DNA of 51,020 nt from an uncultured SAR324 cluster bacterium (GTDB lineage Bacteria > SAR324 > NAC60-12), in NCBI GenBank assembly GCA_902562015.1, contig CACERX010000005.1:1-51020 (forward strand). The letters run 5' to 3'. A program made the position numbers and the translations under genes. Below the pieces are notes generated by a model, which was not told the DNA's origin, made no database searches, and saw only the letters and a list, made by a program, of their open reading frames with translations. Below, piece after piece: positions 16,515 to 24,732 of the stretch. The stretch's first letter is position 1; every line of letters begins with the position of its first letter.

Positions 16515-17414
16515 TTATTCAGAATGAATTTTACTGATAATTTTATCTTTATCCTCCCAAGTCTGGTTAAGGAAGTTCCTCACAGCTAATGATCCTGTTT
16601 TGGATTTAATTGTCTCAAATGAAGGGACTTCATTCTCCCCTAGTTTAAGAGACTCAATCCTGATTACAATTCTGGAAACTTTCCCAAGTAAAAAATCAAA
16701 TAAACTTGGAGATAAATGGCCTGGATAAACCAGTGTGACATTAAGTATGGACGAAAGTTCATCACCAAGGCTTTTCAATATGGTATGTATTCCACCAGCA
16801 CGTGGCTTCAATAAATTTCTGAAAGTTGACTTTGCTTTGCGATGTTTTTCTGGAGTAAAACGAGTACCCTCAGCATAAATAAGCATAGAAACAGGTTGTC
16901 CACGCATTTTTTCACATGAAAGCTTAGTAGTTTCCAAATCTTTACCACGTAATTCAGGGTGTTTATTTAAAGTAAATTTGGAATACCGTTTCATAGATGG
17001 AAAGTTCAAAGCCCAAAGCCCTTGTCCAAGAAAAGGTACAAAAATTAACTGTTGCTTGATAAAGAAGCGTAAAAATGGAATTTGTTGGAAGAAAACTCGC
17101 TGCAATGCTGGTATGTCTAGTAATGAAAGATGATTACTAATAACTAAATATGTGCCATCCCTCTTTAAGTTTTCTCTTCCCTGTATAACCCATTCAGGAT
17201 CATAAAAATACTTTATCAGAAAATTGTTTGCCAGAACATATCCTCCGGAAATCCAGTATGCGATTCTTGATATAATAATGTTAAATTTAGATATTGGAAT
17301 TAATAATTTTATGATTCCACACAAACTAACCAATGATCCATGAAAAATTGTATTGAGTAATAAAAATATTAAAAAAAGTGGAATTCTTAAAATGTTTTTT
17401 AAAAAAAGATTCAT
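16515..17414 (-). CDS. PlsC/YihG-family lysophospholipid acyltransferase
   Basis: 299 residues with an N-terminal hydrophobic region. The acyltransferase motif I, H-x4-D, is N94-HLSLL-D100, and motif III is YAEGTRFTPEK with E182-G-T-R. The layout and long C-terminal part resemble Escherichia coli YihG and related 1-acyl-glycerol-3-phosphate acyltransferases that act at the inner membrane. Whether it makes phosphatidic acid or remodels lysophospholipids cannot be read from sequence. It is the last of a minus-strand run ksgA, S41-like protein, acyltransferase, after a 120-base gap. Confidence 0.85.
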   Translation of the reverse strand: MNLFLKNILRIPLFLIFLLLNTIFHGSLVSLCGIIKLLIPISKFNIIISRIAYWISGGYVLANNFLIKYFYDPEWVIQGRENLKRDGTYLVISNHLSLLDIPALQRVFFQQIPFLRFFIKQQLIFVPFLGQGLWALNFPSMKRYSKFTLNKHPELRGKDLETTKLSCEKMRGQPVSMLIYAEGTRFTPEKHRKAKSTFRNLLKPRAGGIHTILKSLGDELSSILNVTLVYPGHLSPSLFDFLLGKVSRIVIRIESLKLGENEVPSFETIKSKTGSLAVRNFLNQTWEDKDKIISKIHSE

Positions 17415-17534
17415 CAGTTTTTTAATACTTAATTTAGCTCTTAAGAAAATATTTTTATATTCATGGTTAGCACGATGTTGGCAGAGAAAAACTTTTTTAT
17501 CAAGTTGGCTAAATCAAAATAGAGTTCTGAAAGT

Positions 17535-18992
17535 TCAGTTTGGTGAATTTGCATATCTCATAATTTCAGTGAGACCCATTGGTGGGAAGAGCCAGTAATC
17601 TGGAAGATATCCGGAAGTTGACACGGGTTCGCCCATATGATCCAAGTGTATTTTATTGTCAAAAGTTAGCATTATACGAGAATTTTTCAGTTGAAAAACA
17701 GGTCTGAAAGAATTTTTTGGAAAGGATCCTGTGTTTGTACCAATTAGAGTTCCATAAGGTATCTGTTTAGTTAATGCGGCCAAAAATTGGCAACCGTTGC
17801 CACAATGATGGTTTGCAATAACGATTAGACGAGTTGCCCATTTCGGCGCATTTTTTTTGCCATTAAAAATGAACTTGGTCTCTACCCATTTTTTGTCAAT
17901 CCCTTTTTCAACGAAATGATAAATCAGATTGCGAAGCTGCTCACGTTTTTGTCCAAGCTGTTCTTTACCGATCAAATTACGTGATGCGTCATGATGCACA
18001 TTCCATTGGACACGATTTAGGAGACCATTTAAGATTTGGATTGTTTGAAGTTCCCTGATGATAACGTTTTTCCAGTGACTACTTGTATATTCTCTAAGCC
18101 AATTCTCAATGAATCTAAAACTTCCATATTTGTTCCCTCTTACATCTATGATAAGATTTTGAGAATTTCTTAATTTTCTCGCTAATTTGTAAAATTTTGT
18201 TACATTTGTTTCTTCAGCTTTCCCGTCCCTGTACCAGCGGATATATGGGACACGACCCTCAAAAAATTCGTAAATTGGATTACCTTCAAAATTTAGGTCA
18301 GATTCTGAAATTTGCAATGGGAGCAAAGTATCCTTTTTCACACCTGCCTCACTTTCAAAAGTACATTTAAGATGCTTAAGCTGATAGTTGGCTTGCTGTC
18401 CTAACATAAATAATAATTCTTCTTGCCTTTGGGGCAATATAGGGAAGAAGACTTCTTGAAATTTTGCACAATTAATAAACCAGTGGTTGGTAATATTTTT
18501 TTTTCTTTGTAATCCTGGCAAAACACGAAATTGGTTCTGTTTTTGTGCCAGTTTTATACCTGTATAAAATGCCGCTTTTGGTTCAACACGCTTAAAATAA
18601 TGTCTTTTTTTTAAGAACAGGTCCGCCTGGATATATGGATCTTCAGTAAATTCCAAAGTTTTTATAAGCTGCTTTTGAAAATGATGTGTTAGAATAGGAT
18701 TTGTCTGTTTTAATAATAAACTTTCTAAATTTTGGAATACTCCTTTCCAACTAATTCCATTCTTTTCGAAAATTGGATGACGTAAATAGTTATCACGAAA
18801 TAATTGGCTAGCTTGAGTTAAATCTTCCCTGATTTGTTTCTTTGAAAGAAATATTGGTCCATTACCTGATAAATCGAGTGTTTTTATTGTTTCTGAACCA
18901 TTGCAATAATAAACAGTATTACCGTTTAAAAAAATGGATAAGAGTAAGATTTTGATAAAGAACTGGAATTTACAATTTACAAAAAAATTCAT
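17535..18992 (-). CDS. S41-peptidase-like exported protein, probably inactive
   Basis: About 485 residues from the ATG at 18992, which puts a signal peptide (FFIKILLLSIFL) at the start. A longer reading from 19031 overlaps the end of ksgA and adds 13 residues before it. After the signal come a helical region resembling the N-terminal part of S41 peptidases (KKQIREDLTQASQLFRDNYL) and RVPYIRWYRDGK. A Rossmann-like segment (LIIDVRGNKYGSFRFIENWL) and LIVIANHHCGNGCQFLAAL follow. In active S41 enzymes the last segment carries the Ser of a T-A-S-A-G-E motif; here the equivalent is CGNGCQ, with Asn at the Ser position. It is therefore a likely pseudo-peptidase of the periplasm, or one with an altered mechanism. 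Confidence 0.6.
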   Translation of the reverse strand: MNFFVNCKFQFFIKILLLSIFLNGNTVYYCNGSETIKTLDLSGNGPIFLSKKQIREDLTQASQLFRDNYLRHPIFEKNGISWKGVFQNLESLLLKQTNPILTHHFQKQLIKTLEFTEDPYIQADLFLKKRHYFKRVEPKAAFYTGIKLAQKQNQFRVLPGLQRKKNITNHWFINCAKFQEVFFPILPQRQEELLFMLGQQANYQLKHLKCTFESEAGVKKDTLLPLQISESDLNFEGNPIYEFFEGRVPYIRWYRDGKAEETNVTKFYKLARKLRNSQNLIIDVRGNKYGSFRFIENWLREYTSSHWKNVIIRELQTIQILNGLLNRVQWNVHHDASRNLIGKEQLGQKREQLRNLIYHFVEKGIDKKWVETKFIFNGKKNAPKWATRLIVIANHHCGNGCQFLAALTKQIPYGTLIGTNTGSFPKNSFRPVFQLKNSRIMLTFDNKIHLDHMGEPVSTSGYLPDYWLFPPMGLTEIMRYANSPN

Positions 18993-19014
18993 CTCATTTC
19001 GAACATGTAACAAT

Positions 19015-19824
19015 CTAATTATCCAAGGCATTTATTTTATTTTTTATAAAATTACAATAAAGATTCATCCATTCATTGACATCTAGGGTTTCAGGTCTTC
19101 GCATACCATATTCATTACTAAGATACCCTTTACATTTTTGAAACCATTCGGGGTAATGTTTGCGAATTCCATTTAACAAAGTTTTTCTGCGATTTTGAAA
19201 CAATAAATGGCTCCATTTTAGGAAAAGTTTTTCTTCTTCTATTTTGAGTCCTGAATTTCTTGGTAAAAGATGGATTATACAAGAATCTACTTTTGGGGAA
19301 GGAAAAAAACAGTCAGGAGTTATGATTTTAACAATTTGTTTTTCAAAACCAATAGCCCCAGCTAGGGATAATGGCCCGTATGCTTTGCCTGACCTAGGTA
19401 TAGCACAAAGTCTTTCTCCAACCTCCAACTGAACCATAACAGTAAAAGACTCCCATGCGTTTCGCACTGGCAGCAGTTTCAGGAGTAATGCAGTTGCAAT
19501 ATTATATGGCAAGTTTGCTACTAATTTTGAAGGTAACTTTGTTAATTTTTCAAATTCATTAGTTTCAATTTTCATTACGTCTTTATCAATCAGTGTGAAG
19601 TTTTTCTCTTTCTCAAATTTTTTTCGCAATTTTGTGCATAGCTCTGGATCAATTTCAACAGCTGTGACTTTAGCATTAAATTTTAACAATGCCTGAGTCA
19701 GGATTCCATGACCAGGACCAATTTCCAGAATATTATCTCCATGCTGCACATCAGCTGCCCGAGCGATTGATTCTGCAATACTTTTGCTTTTAAGAAAATG
19801 CTGACCCCATTTTTTTTTTGTCAT
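19015..19824 (-). CDS. ksgA: 16S rRNA (adenine(1518)-N6/adenine(1519)-N6)-dimethyltransferase
   Basis: 269 residues, normal length. The start KKKWGQHFLKSKSIAESIA is the typical N-terminus. The SAM-binding motif is ILEIGPGHGILTQALL, the acidic residue after strand 2 lies in TAVEIDPELC, and the catalytic motif is NLPYNIATALL. The C-terminal helical domain contains FLKWSHLLFQNRRKTLLNGI. KsgA dimethylates two adjacent adenines near the 3' end of 16S rRNA during 30S maturation. It is divergent from moaA across about 200 bases, and its ATG has no clear ribosome-binding site. Confidence 0.96.
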   Translation of the reverse strand: MTKKKWGQHFLKSKSIAESIARAADVQHGDNILEIGPGHGILTQALLKFNAKVTAVEIDPELCTKLRKKFEKEKNFTLIDKDVMKIETNEFEKLTKLPSKLVANLPYNIATALLLKLLPVRNAWESFTVMVQLEVGERLCAIPRSGKAYGPLSLAGAIGFEKQIVKIITPDCFFPSPKVDSCIIHLLPRNSGLKIEEEKLFLKWSHLLFQNRRKTLLNGIRKHYPEWFQKCKGYLSNEYGMRRPETLDVNEWMNLYCNFIKNKINALDN

Positions 19825-19979
19825 TTGAAATTTGATTTTAATAAATATGTTACAATATGAAAATTAGTGCCAAAAAAGTGTAAAATGTAATAAAACATGT
19901 TTTTAATATACAAATTTACCTTAGAAGCAGTTGCTGATAAAAGCAAATACTTGAATAAAAAAATTTTTTGCAAAAATTC

Positions 19980-20008
19980 TTGACTTAATTTTAAAAATAA
20001 AATACGCT
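19980..20008 (+). promoter_or_regulatory. Promoter candidate for the moaA riboswitch transcript
   Basis: TTGACT (19980-19985), 17-base spacer, TACGCT (20003-20008). Transcription would start near 20015, just before the riboswitch. The -10 keeps only the most conserved positions (T1, A2, T6). Confidence 0.4.
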
Positions 20009-20036
20009 TTCCTCTCGAAATTTAAATCTTAATTAA

Positions 20037-20132
20037 TCTCCGATTCGCTATACCTAAAGTATAAACCATGGTTTGGCGAACGATAGGGTGGACAAGGAAA
20101 CTGGTCTGCCTCCCGACTTTGGAAAGGAGACC
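20037..20132 (+). ncRNA. Molybdenum/tungsten cofactor (Moco) riboswitch candidate
   Basis: The leader ends in the moaA ribosome-binding site and folds well by hand. TCTCC (20037-20041) pairs with GGAGA (20126-20130), closing the structure and covering the Shine-Dalgarno sequence AAAGGAG. Inside, TTCGC/GCGAA (20044-20048/20076-20080) encloses TATAC/GTATA and a small AAAC-CATG-GTTT hairpin. GGTGGAC (20087-20093) pairs with GTCTGCC (20104-20110) below an AG/CT pair and a GAAA tetraloop. The stretch AAGGAAACTGGTCTGCCTCC and the GNRA-capped helix match my recollection of the Moco RNA motif found before moaA in many proteobacteria. Cofactor binding would be expected to lower moaA translation. Confidence 0.75.
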
Positions 20133-20136
20133 TTTC

Positions 20137-21084
20137 ATGATAGACCAACACGGTCGAAACATTAATAAACTCCGTATATCTTTAAGTGAAGTCTGCAATA
20201 TGGCTTGCACGTATTGCGTGACAAGCCTGAGCGATCATAAACGTTCCCCGGAAGAATTAAATTCGGACCAGATACTATATCTTGTCCGATTGTTAAAAGA
20301 TCATGCAGGAATTGAGAAAGTACGCCTAACTGGAGGTGAGCCACTGTTGCATCCTAAGATAGTGAATGTAATTTCAGGTATTAGTGAAATTGGTATTAAA
20401 AGCATAGGCCTAACTTCAAATGGTCAATTGCTTGCCAGGAAAGCCAAAGCTCTTGCTGAAGCAGGTCTTAAAAACGTGAATATAAGTCTTGATTCTCTTG
20501 ACCCTGAAAAATTCAAGCAAATGGGAAGAGTTGGTAAACTTCATAGAACTTTGGATGGCATTGAAGCATGTTTAAAACATGGTCTTTTGGTAAAAATTAA
20601 CATGGTAGTTGTAAAAGGCAAAAATGAAAATGAGATAGTAAAAATGCTTGACTACGGAGTTGATAGTGGTGTTGAAGTGCGCTACTTGGAATTGATGGCA
20701 ATGGGTCCGCTGTATAAAAAAGATGATTTTAAACTTATAGATATGCATGAAATTCTAAGGAGAATCTCAAAAAAATACTCTGTTCAACCAGTTTCTGCAG
20801 ACTCTGATTCTACTTCACTTCGATACTGGGTCCCAGGAGGCTTCTTTGGGATAATACCGAATGAGAGTGCACCATTTTGTTCCACCTGTTCTCGACTGCG
20901 GCTGACTTCAGACGGACAGCTTATTGGATGTTTGAGTAATCCTTCACCTGTTTCAATTCGTCATTTGCTTAATCATGCAGATCCAGAGAAAGCTCTGCAA
21001 AAACTTGTAAAAAAATCCATTTCCTTCAAACAGGATGCAACCTTCACAGGATCTTCTCTTGTTATGTCCCGAGTTGGTGGTTAG
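20137..21084 (+). CDS. moaA: GTP 3',8-cyclase (molybdenum cofactor biosynthesis, radical SAM)
   Basis: About 315 residues from ATG 20137, which has a perfect AAAGGAG seven bases upstream; a longer in-frame reading from 20068 would translate riboswitch sequence. DQHGRNINKLRISLSEVCN is the family start, with the radical-SAM cluster in CNMACTYC (C-x3-C-x2-C). The second 4Fe-4S cluster is CSTCSRLRLTSDGQLIGC (C-x2-C-x13-C). The C-terminus is Gly-Gly, the MoaA hallmark needed for activity. With MoaC it converts GTP to cyclic pyranopterin monophosphate. No other Moco genes are in the window. Confidence 0.95.
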   Translation: MIDQHGRNINKLRISLSEVCNMACTYCVTSLSDHKRSPEELNSDQILYLVRLLKDHAGIEKVRLTGGEPLLHPKIVNVISGISEIGIKSIGLTSNGQLLARKAKALAEAGLKNVNISLDSLDPEKFKQMGRVGKLHRTLDGIEACLKHGLLVKINMVVVKGKNENEIVKMLDYGVDSGVEVRYLELMAMGPLYKKDDFKLIDMHEILRRISKKYSVQPVSADSDSTSLRYWVPGGFFGIIPNESAPFCSTCSRLRLTSDGQLIGCLSNPSPVSIRHLLNHADPEKALQKLVKKSISFKQDATFTGSSLVMSRVGG

Positions 21085-21211
21085 TCTGAGATCAAAACGC
21101 ATCCGTAACACTTGCATTTTTCTCCCTCTTTCTGTAAAAGATACTCTTAAACTTTCGTTCAAACTTTAGCTTAATTTAGTCTATACCTGACTAAACTTTA
21201 AGGATATTTTC

Positions 21212-22795
21212 ATGCGCTTACTATTTCTGCAAACAACTTTTGTGGTAATTGCCATAAATGTGGCTTCATATTTTTATTACCCACAAGTTTTATGGTCAAT
21301 GATTTTATTTGGCCCTCTGATTTTACTTGGAATTTTTGATATTACACAAAAATCACACTCAATACTTCGAAATTTCCCTATTTTGGGTCATATGCGTTTT
21401 TTACTTGAAGAAATCAGGCCGGAAATATTCCAGTATTTTGTTGAGTCCGATACAAGTGGACGTCCGTTTAATAGGGAACAGAGAAATGTAGTTTATCAAC
21501 GTGCTAAAAATGACAGAGACACCACACCTTTCGGAACAGTAGAGAATGTTTATGAAACTGGATATGAATGGGTTAATCACTCATTAAATCCTAAACAAAT
21601 GGATCATACTGATGTGCGAATTACTATTGGAGGACCAGAATGTAATCAACCGTATTCCGCAAGCCTGCTTAACATTTCTGCCATGAGTTATGGAGCTCTT
21701 AGCAAAAACGCAGTAATAGCTTTAAATCATGGAGCAAAGATGGGAGGATTTGCTCACAATACGGGAGAGGGAGGTATTAGCCCTCACCATCTTCAGGGTG
21801 GCGATCTTATCTGGCAAGTTGGAACGGGTTATTTTGGCTGTAGAGATGATGGGGGGAATTTTAATCCTGATTCATTTGCAGAAAAGGCGAATAATGAACA
21901 GGTGAAAATGATTGAAATAAAACTCTCACAGGGTGCTAAACCAGGTCATGGAGGGATACTTCCTGCTGCAAAACTTACAAAAGAAATAGCTGAAATTCGC
22001 GATGTTCCAATGGATAAAGATGTTAATTCTCCACCAGGACATTCAGCTTTCTCTAATCCATTGGAAATGATGGAATTCATCAAAAAGTTAAGAGATTTGT
22101 GTGGAGGAAAGCCTATTGGATTTAAATTATGTGTAGGCAAGCGAAGAGAATTTATTTCTATATGTAAAGCAATGCATGAAACAGGAATTAGTCCTGATTT
22201 TGTTACTGTGGATGGCGGAGAAGGAGGTACAGGTGCAGCCCCTATGGAATTTTCAAATCATATCGGTACTCCTCTGGTTGAAGGTTTAATTTTTGTGCAC
22301 AATGTTCTATTAGGTTTTGACCTTAGAAAGAAGATAAAAGTGATAAGCAGTGGTAAAATGACATCAGGGTTTGGACTGGTAAAGAGACTTGCATTAGGGG
22401 CCGATATCTGTTACTCGGCACGTGGAATGATGATGGCACTTGGATGTATTCAAGCCCGAAAATGCAATTCTAACGATTGTCCAGTAGGCGTAACAACACA
22501 GGACCCAAAATTGACTTGGGCCCTTGTTCCAGACGATAAGAGCAGGAGAGTATATAATTTTCACCAGAATACGGTAAAAAGTGCGTGTGAAATAATGGGT
22601 GCAATGGGCCTGGAAAAAACTGAAGATCTTAGGCCCTGGCACTTAATGCGACGTATTGAGGCTTATGAAATTCGAAATTTTTCTGAAATATATGAATTTA
22701 TAGAGGAAGGATCTCTGCTTAAAAATCCCAAACCAGAGAGTTATGCACGTGCATGCGATGCTGCACGTTCAGATAGTTTTACTGAAACCAGTTAA
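21212..22795 (+). CDS. FMN-binding glutamate-synthase-family protein (YerD-like)
   Basis: 527 residues. Two N-terminal hydrophobic segments (residues 4-45) suggest a membrane anchor. The FMN/Fe-S glutamate synthase central domain follows: ISAMSYGALSKNAVIALNHGA, NTGEGGISPHHLQGGDLIWQ, KLSQGAKPGHGGILPA, DGGEGGTGAAPMEFSNHIG and ISSGKMTSGF. The Cys cluster CIQARKCNSNDCPVG matches the 3Fe-4S ligands. This is the stand-alone form that lacks the amidotransferase domain. Similar proteins are often called glutamate synthase but their physiological reaction is rarely proven. AAGGATA lies upstream of the ATG. Confidence 0.88.
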   Translation: MRLLFLQTTFVVIAINVASYFYYPQVLWSMILFGPLILLGIFDITQKSHSILRNFPILGHMRFLLEEIRPEIFQYFVESDTSGRPFNREQRNVVYQRAKNDRDTTPFGTVENVYETGYEWVNHSLNPKQMDHTDVRITIGGPECNQPYSASLLNISAMSYGALSKNAVIALNHGAKMGGFAHNTGEGGISPHHLQGGDLIWQVGTGYFGCRDDGGNFNPDSFAEKANNEQVKMIEIKLSQGAKPGHGGILPAAKLTKEIAEIRDVPMDKDVNSPPGHSAFSNPLEMMEFIKKLRDLCGGKPIGFKLCVGKRREFISICKAMHETGISPDFVTVDGGEGGTGAAPMEFSNHIGTPLVEGLIFVHNVLLGFDLRKKIKVISSGKMTSGFGLVKRLALGADICYSARGMMMALGCIQARKCNSNDCPVGVTTQDPKLTWALVPDDKSRRVYNFHQNTVKSACEIMGAMGLEKTEDLRPWHLMRRIEAYEIRNFSEIYEFIEEGSLLKNPKPESYARACDAARSDSFTETS

Positions 22796-23067
22796 TTATA
22801 AACTATTGAAAAAAATTTGTGGAATAGATAGTTAAAAATTATTTCAGTAAAAAATTTTTTAAGTAAATTTGTTTTATATATGTTAGCTACTGAAAGAATA
22901 TATTAAGTGATTAACCTATTATGAAGTCACGAAAATGCATTCCAATAAAATGATCTGCAGGGGTATGTAAAATCATTAAGTTATATTAATTTACCTTCCA
23001 AAATCCATTTTTGATGGGATTTAAATTCATTTCTCAATCATTAATCAACCAATTTTGTTAACAGTCT

Positions 23068-24708
23068 ATGAAAGCATCAGATTTATTTGTAAAAGCGCTT
23101 GAGGAAGAAGGTGTTGAACATATCTTTGGTATTCCAGGAGAAGAAAACCTTGACCTTCTAAATTCTCTAAGAGATTCATCAATAAAGTTAATCTTGACTC
23201 GCCATGAACAGGCTGCCGGATTCATGGCATCCACATATGGACGTCTGACAGGTAAAACAGGTGTTTGCCTTGCCACACTGGGACCGGGAGCAACCAATCT
23301 TGTTACTGCCGCTGCATATGCACAGCTCGCAGCAATGCCAATGGTTATGATTACTGGTCAAAAACCGGTGACATTCAGTAAACAAGGTAAATTCCAGATT
23401 GTGGACATTGTTGAGATGATGCGTCCTTTGACAAAATTTACTGAGACTATAGTAAGTGGGAACAATATCCCCCCTCTTGTCAGAGAAGCATTCAGAATTT
23501 CTCAGGAAGAACGTCCCGGGGCAGCACATTTAGAGTTACCTGAAGACATTGCAGCTGAGGATACTTCTGCGATGCCCTTACCTAGGAGTATTGTACGCAG
23601 GCCAATTGCTGAAGAGAAGGCTGTCAAACAGGCAGTTGAAATGATAGAAAAAGCAAAAAATCCTCTGCTGCTTACAGGTGCAGGATCAAACAGGAAAATG
23701 CCTGCGCGTATGTTAAGAGAATTTGTTGACAAAACTAAAATCCCATTCATTAGTACTCAAATGGGTAAGGGAGTCCTTGATGAACGTGACCCCCTTTATT
23801 TGGGTAATGCTGCTCTTTCTTCAAACGATTTTTTGCATAGAGCAATAGATAAGTCAGATTTGATAATTAACGTGGGACACGATGATATTGAAAAACCTCC
23901 TTTTTTTATGGAGCAAAACTCTTTTCAGGTTATTCACATTAATTTCTCATCGGCCGAAGTTGATCCTGTTTATTTTCCACAGTTGGAGGTTATTGGTGAT
24001 ATCGCAAACAGCATCTGGCAAATAAAGGAAAAGATTATGCCTCAAAATACATGGGATTTTTCATACTCAATGAAAGTAAAAAAAGCAGTTGAATCCCACT
24101 TGCTAGAGGGCGCGGATGACCCTCGATTCCCTATGCTGCCTCAGAGATTGGTTGCAGACGTAAGAAAAGCTATGCCTGCAAATGGAATTATTGCATTGGA
24201 TAACGGTGTTTATAAAATCTGGTTTGCAAGAAACTACAAGGCTTATGAACCAAACACTGTTTTACTAGATAATGCTCTTGCTACGATGGGCGCTGGTCTA
24301 CCTTCCGCAATGGGAGCACATATGGTCTACCCTGAAAGGAAAGTAATGGCGATTTGTGGAGATGGTGGGTTCATGATGAATGCGCAGGAACTTGAAACAG
24401 CCGTTCGCCTTAAAATGAATTTAATATGCCTTATTCTAAGGGACGATTCATATGGAATGATACGTTGGAAACAGGCAAACATGGGTTTTGAAGATTTTGG
24501 TCTTGAATTCGAAAATCCGGATTTTGTCAAGTTTGCTGAATGTCATGGTGCAATGGGATATCGAGTAAAGAAATCAGATGATTTCGTACCTTTGATTCAA
24601 AAATGCAATAATACATCAGGAGTTCATTTGGTGGAACTTTCAGTAGATTATTCTGAAAACGATCGTATTCTGAATCATGAAATTAAGGATCGTAGCCAAA
24701 AAATATAA
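23068..24708 (+). CDS. Acetolactate-synthase-like thiamine-diphosphate enzyme
   Basis: 546 residues with the three TPP-enzyme domains. The N-terminal pyrimidine-binding domain has the catalytic Glu in TRHEQAAGFMASTYGRL, then GPGATNLVTAAAYA. The central domain has LLTGAGSNR. The C-terminal TPP domain has GAGLPSAMGA and the diphosphate motif GDGGFMMNAQELETAVRLKM. The pattern is closest to catabolic AlsS-type acetolactate synthases that lack FAD, but other two-oxoacid decarboxylating enzymes share it. No ilvN regulatory subunit follows, which fits a catabolic type. Only 24 bases separate it from the Lpd-like flavoprotein, suggesting a functional pair. The 272-base gap before it holds a small hairpin (23001-23022) and no gene. 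Confidence 0.82.
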   Translation: MKASDLFVKALEEEGVEHIFGIPGEENLDLLNSLRDSSIKLILTRHEQAAGFMASTYGRLTGKTGVCLATLGPGATNLVTAAAYAQLAAMPMVMITGQKPVTFSKQGKFQIVDIVEMMRPLTKFTETIVSGNNIPPLVREAFRISQEERPGAAHLELPEDIAAEDTSAMPLPRSIVRRPIAEEKAVKQAVEMIEKAKNPLLLTGAGSNRKMPARMLREFVDKTKIPFISTQMGKGVLDERDPLYLGNAALSSNDFLHRAIDKSDLIINVGHDDIEKPPFFMEQNSFQVIHINFSSAEVDPVYFPQLEVIGDIANSIWQIKEKIMPQNTWDFSYSMKVKKAVESHLLEGADDPRFPMLPQRLVADVRKAMPANGIIALDNGVYKIWFARNYKAYEPNTVLLDNALATMGAGLPSAMGAHMVYPERKVMAICGDGGFMMNAQELETAVRLKMNLICLILRDDSYGMIRWKQANMGFEDFGLEFENPDFVKFAECHGAMGYRVKKSDDFVPLIQKCNNTSGVHLVELSVDYSENDRILNHEIKDRSQKI

Positions 24709-24732
24709 AAACTATAAATTAAAAAAAATACC

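Noticed and set aside
23001..23022. Hairpin AAATCC/GGATTT before the acetolactate-synthase-like gene as a terminator or riboswitch
   Set aside because: It has no T-run and no known riboswitch consensus; a valine/leucine T-box or leader peptide with repeated codons was looked for and not seen.
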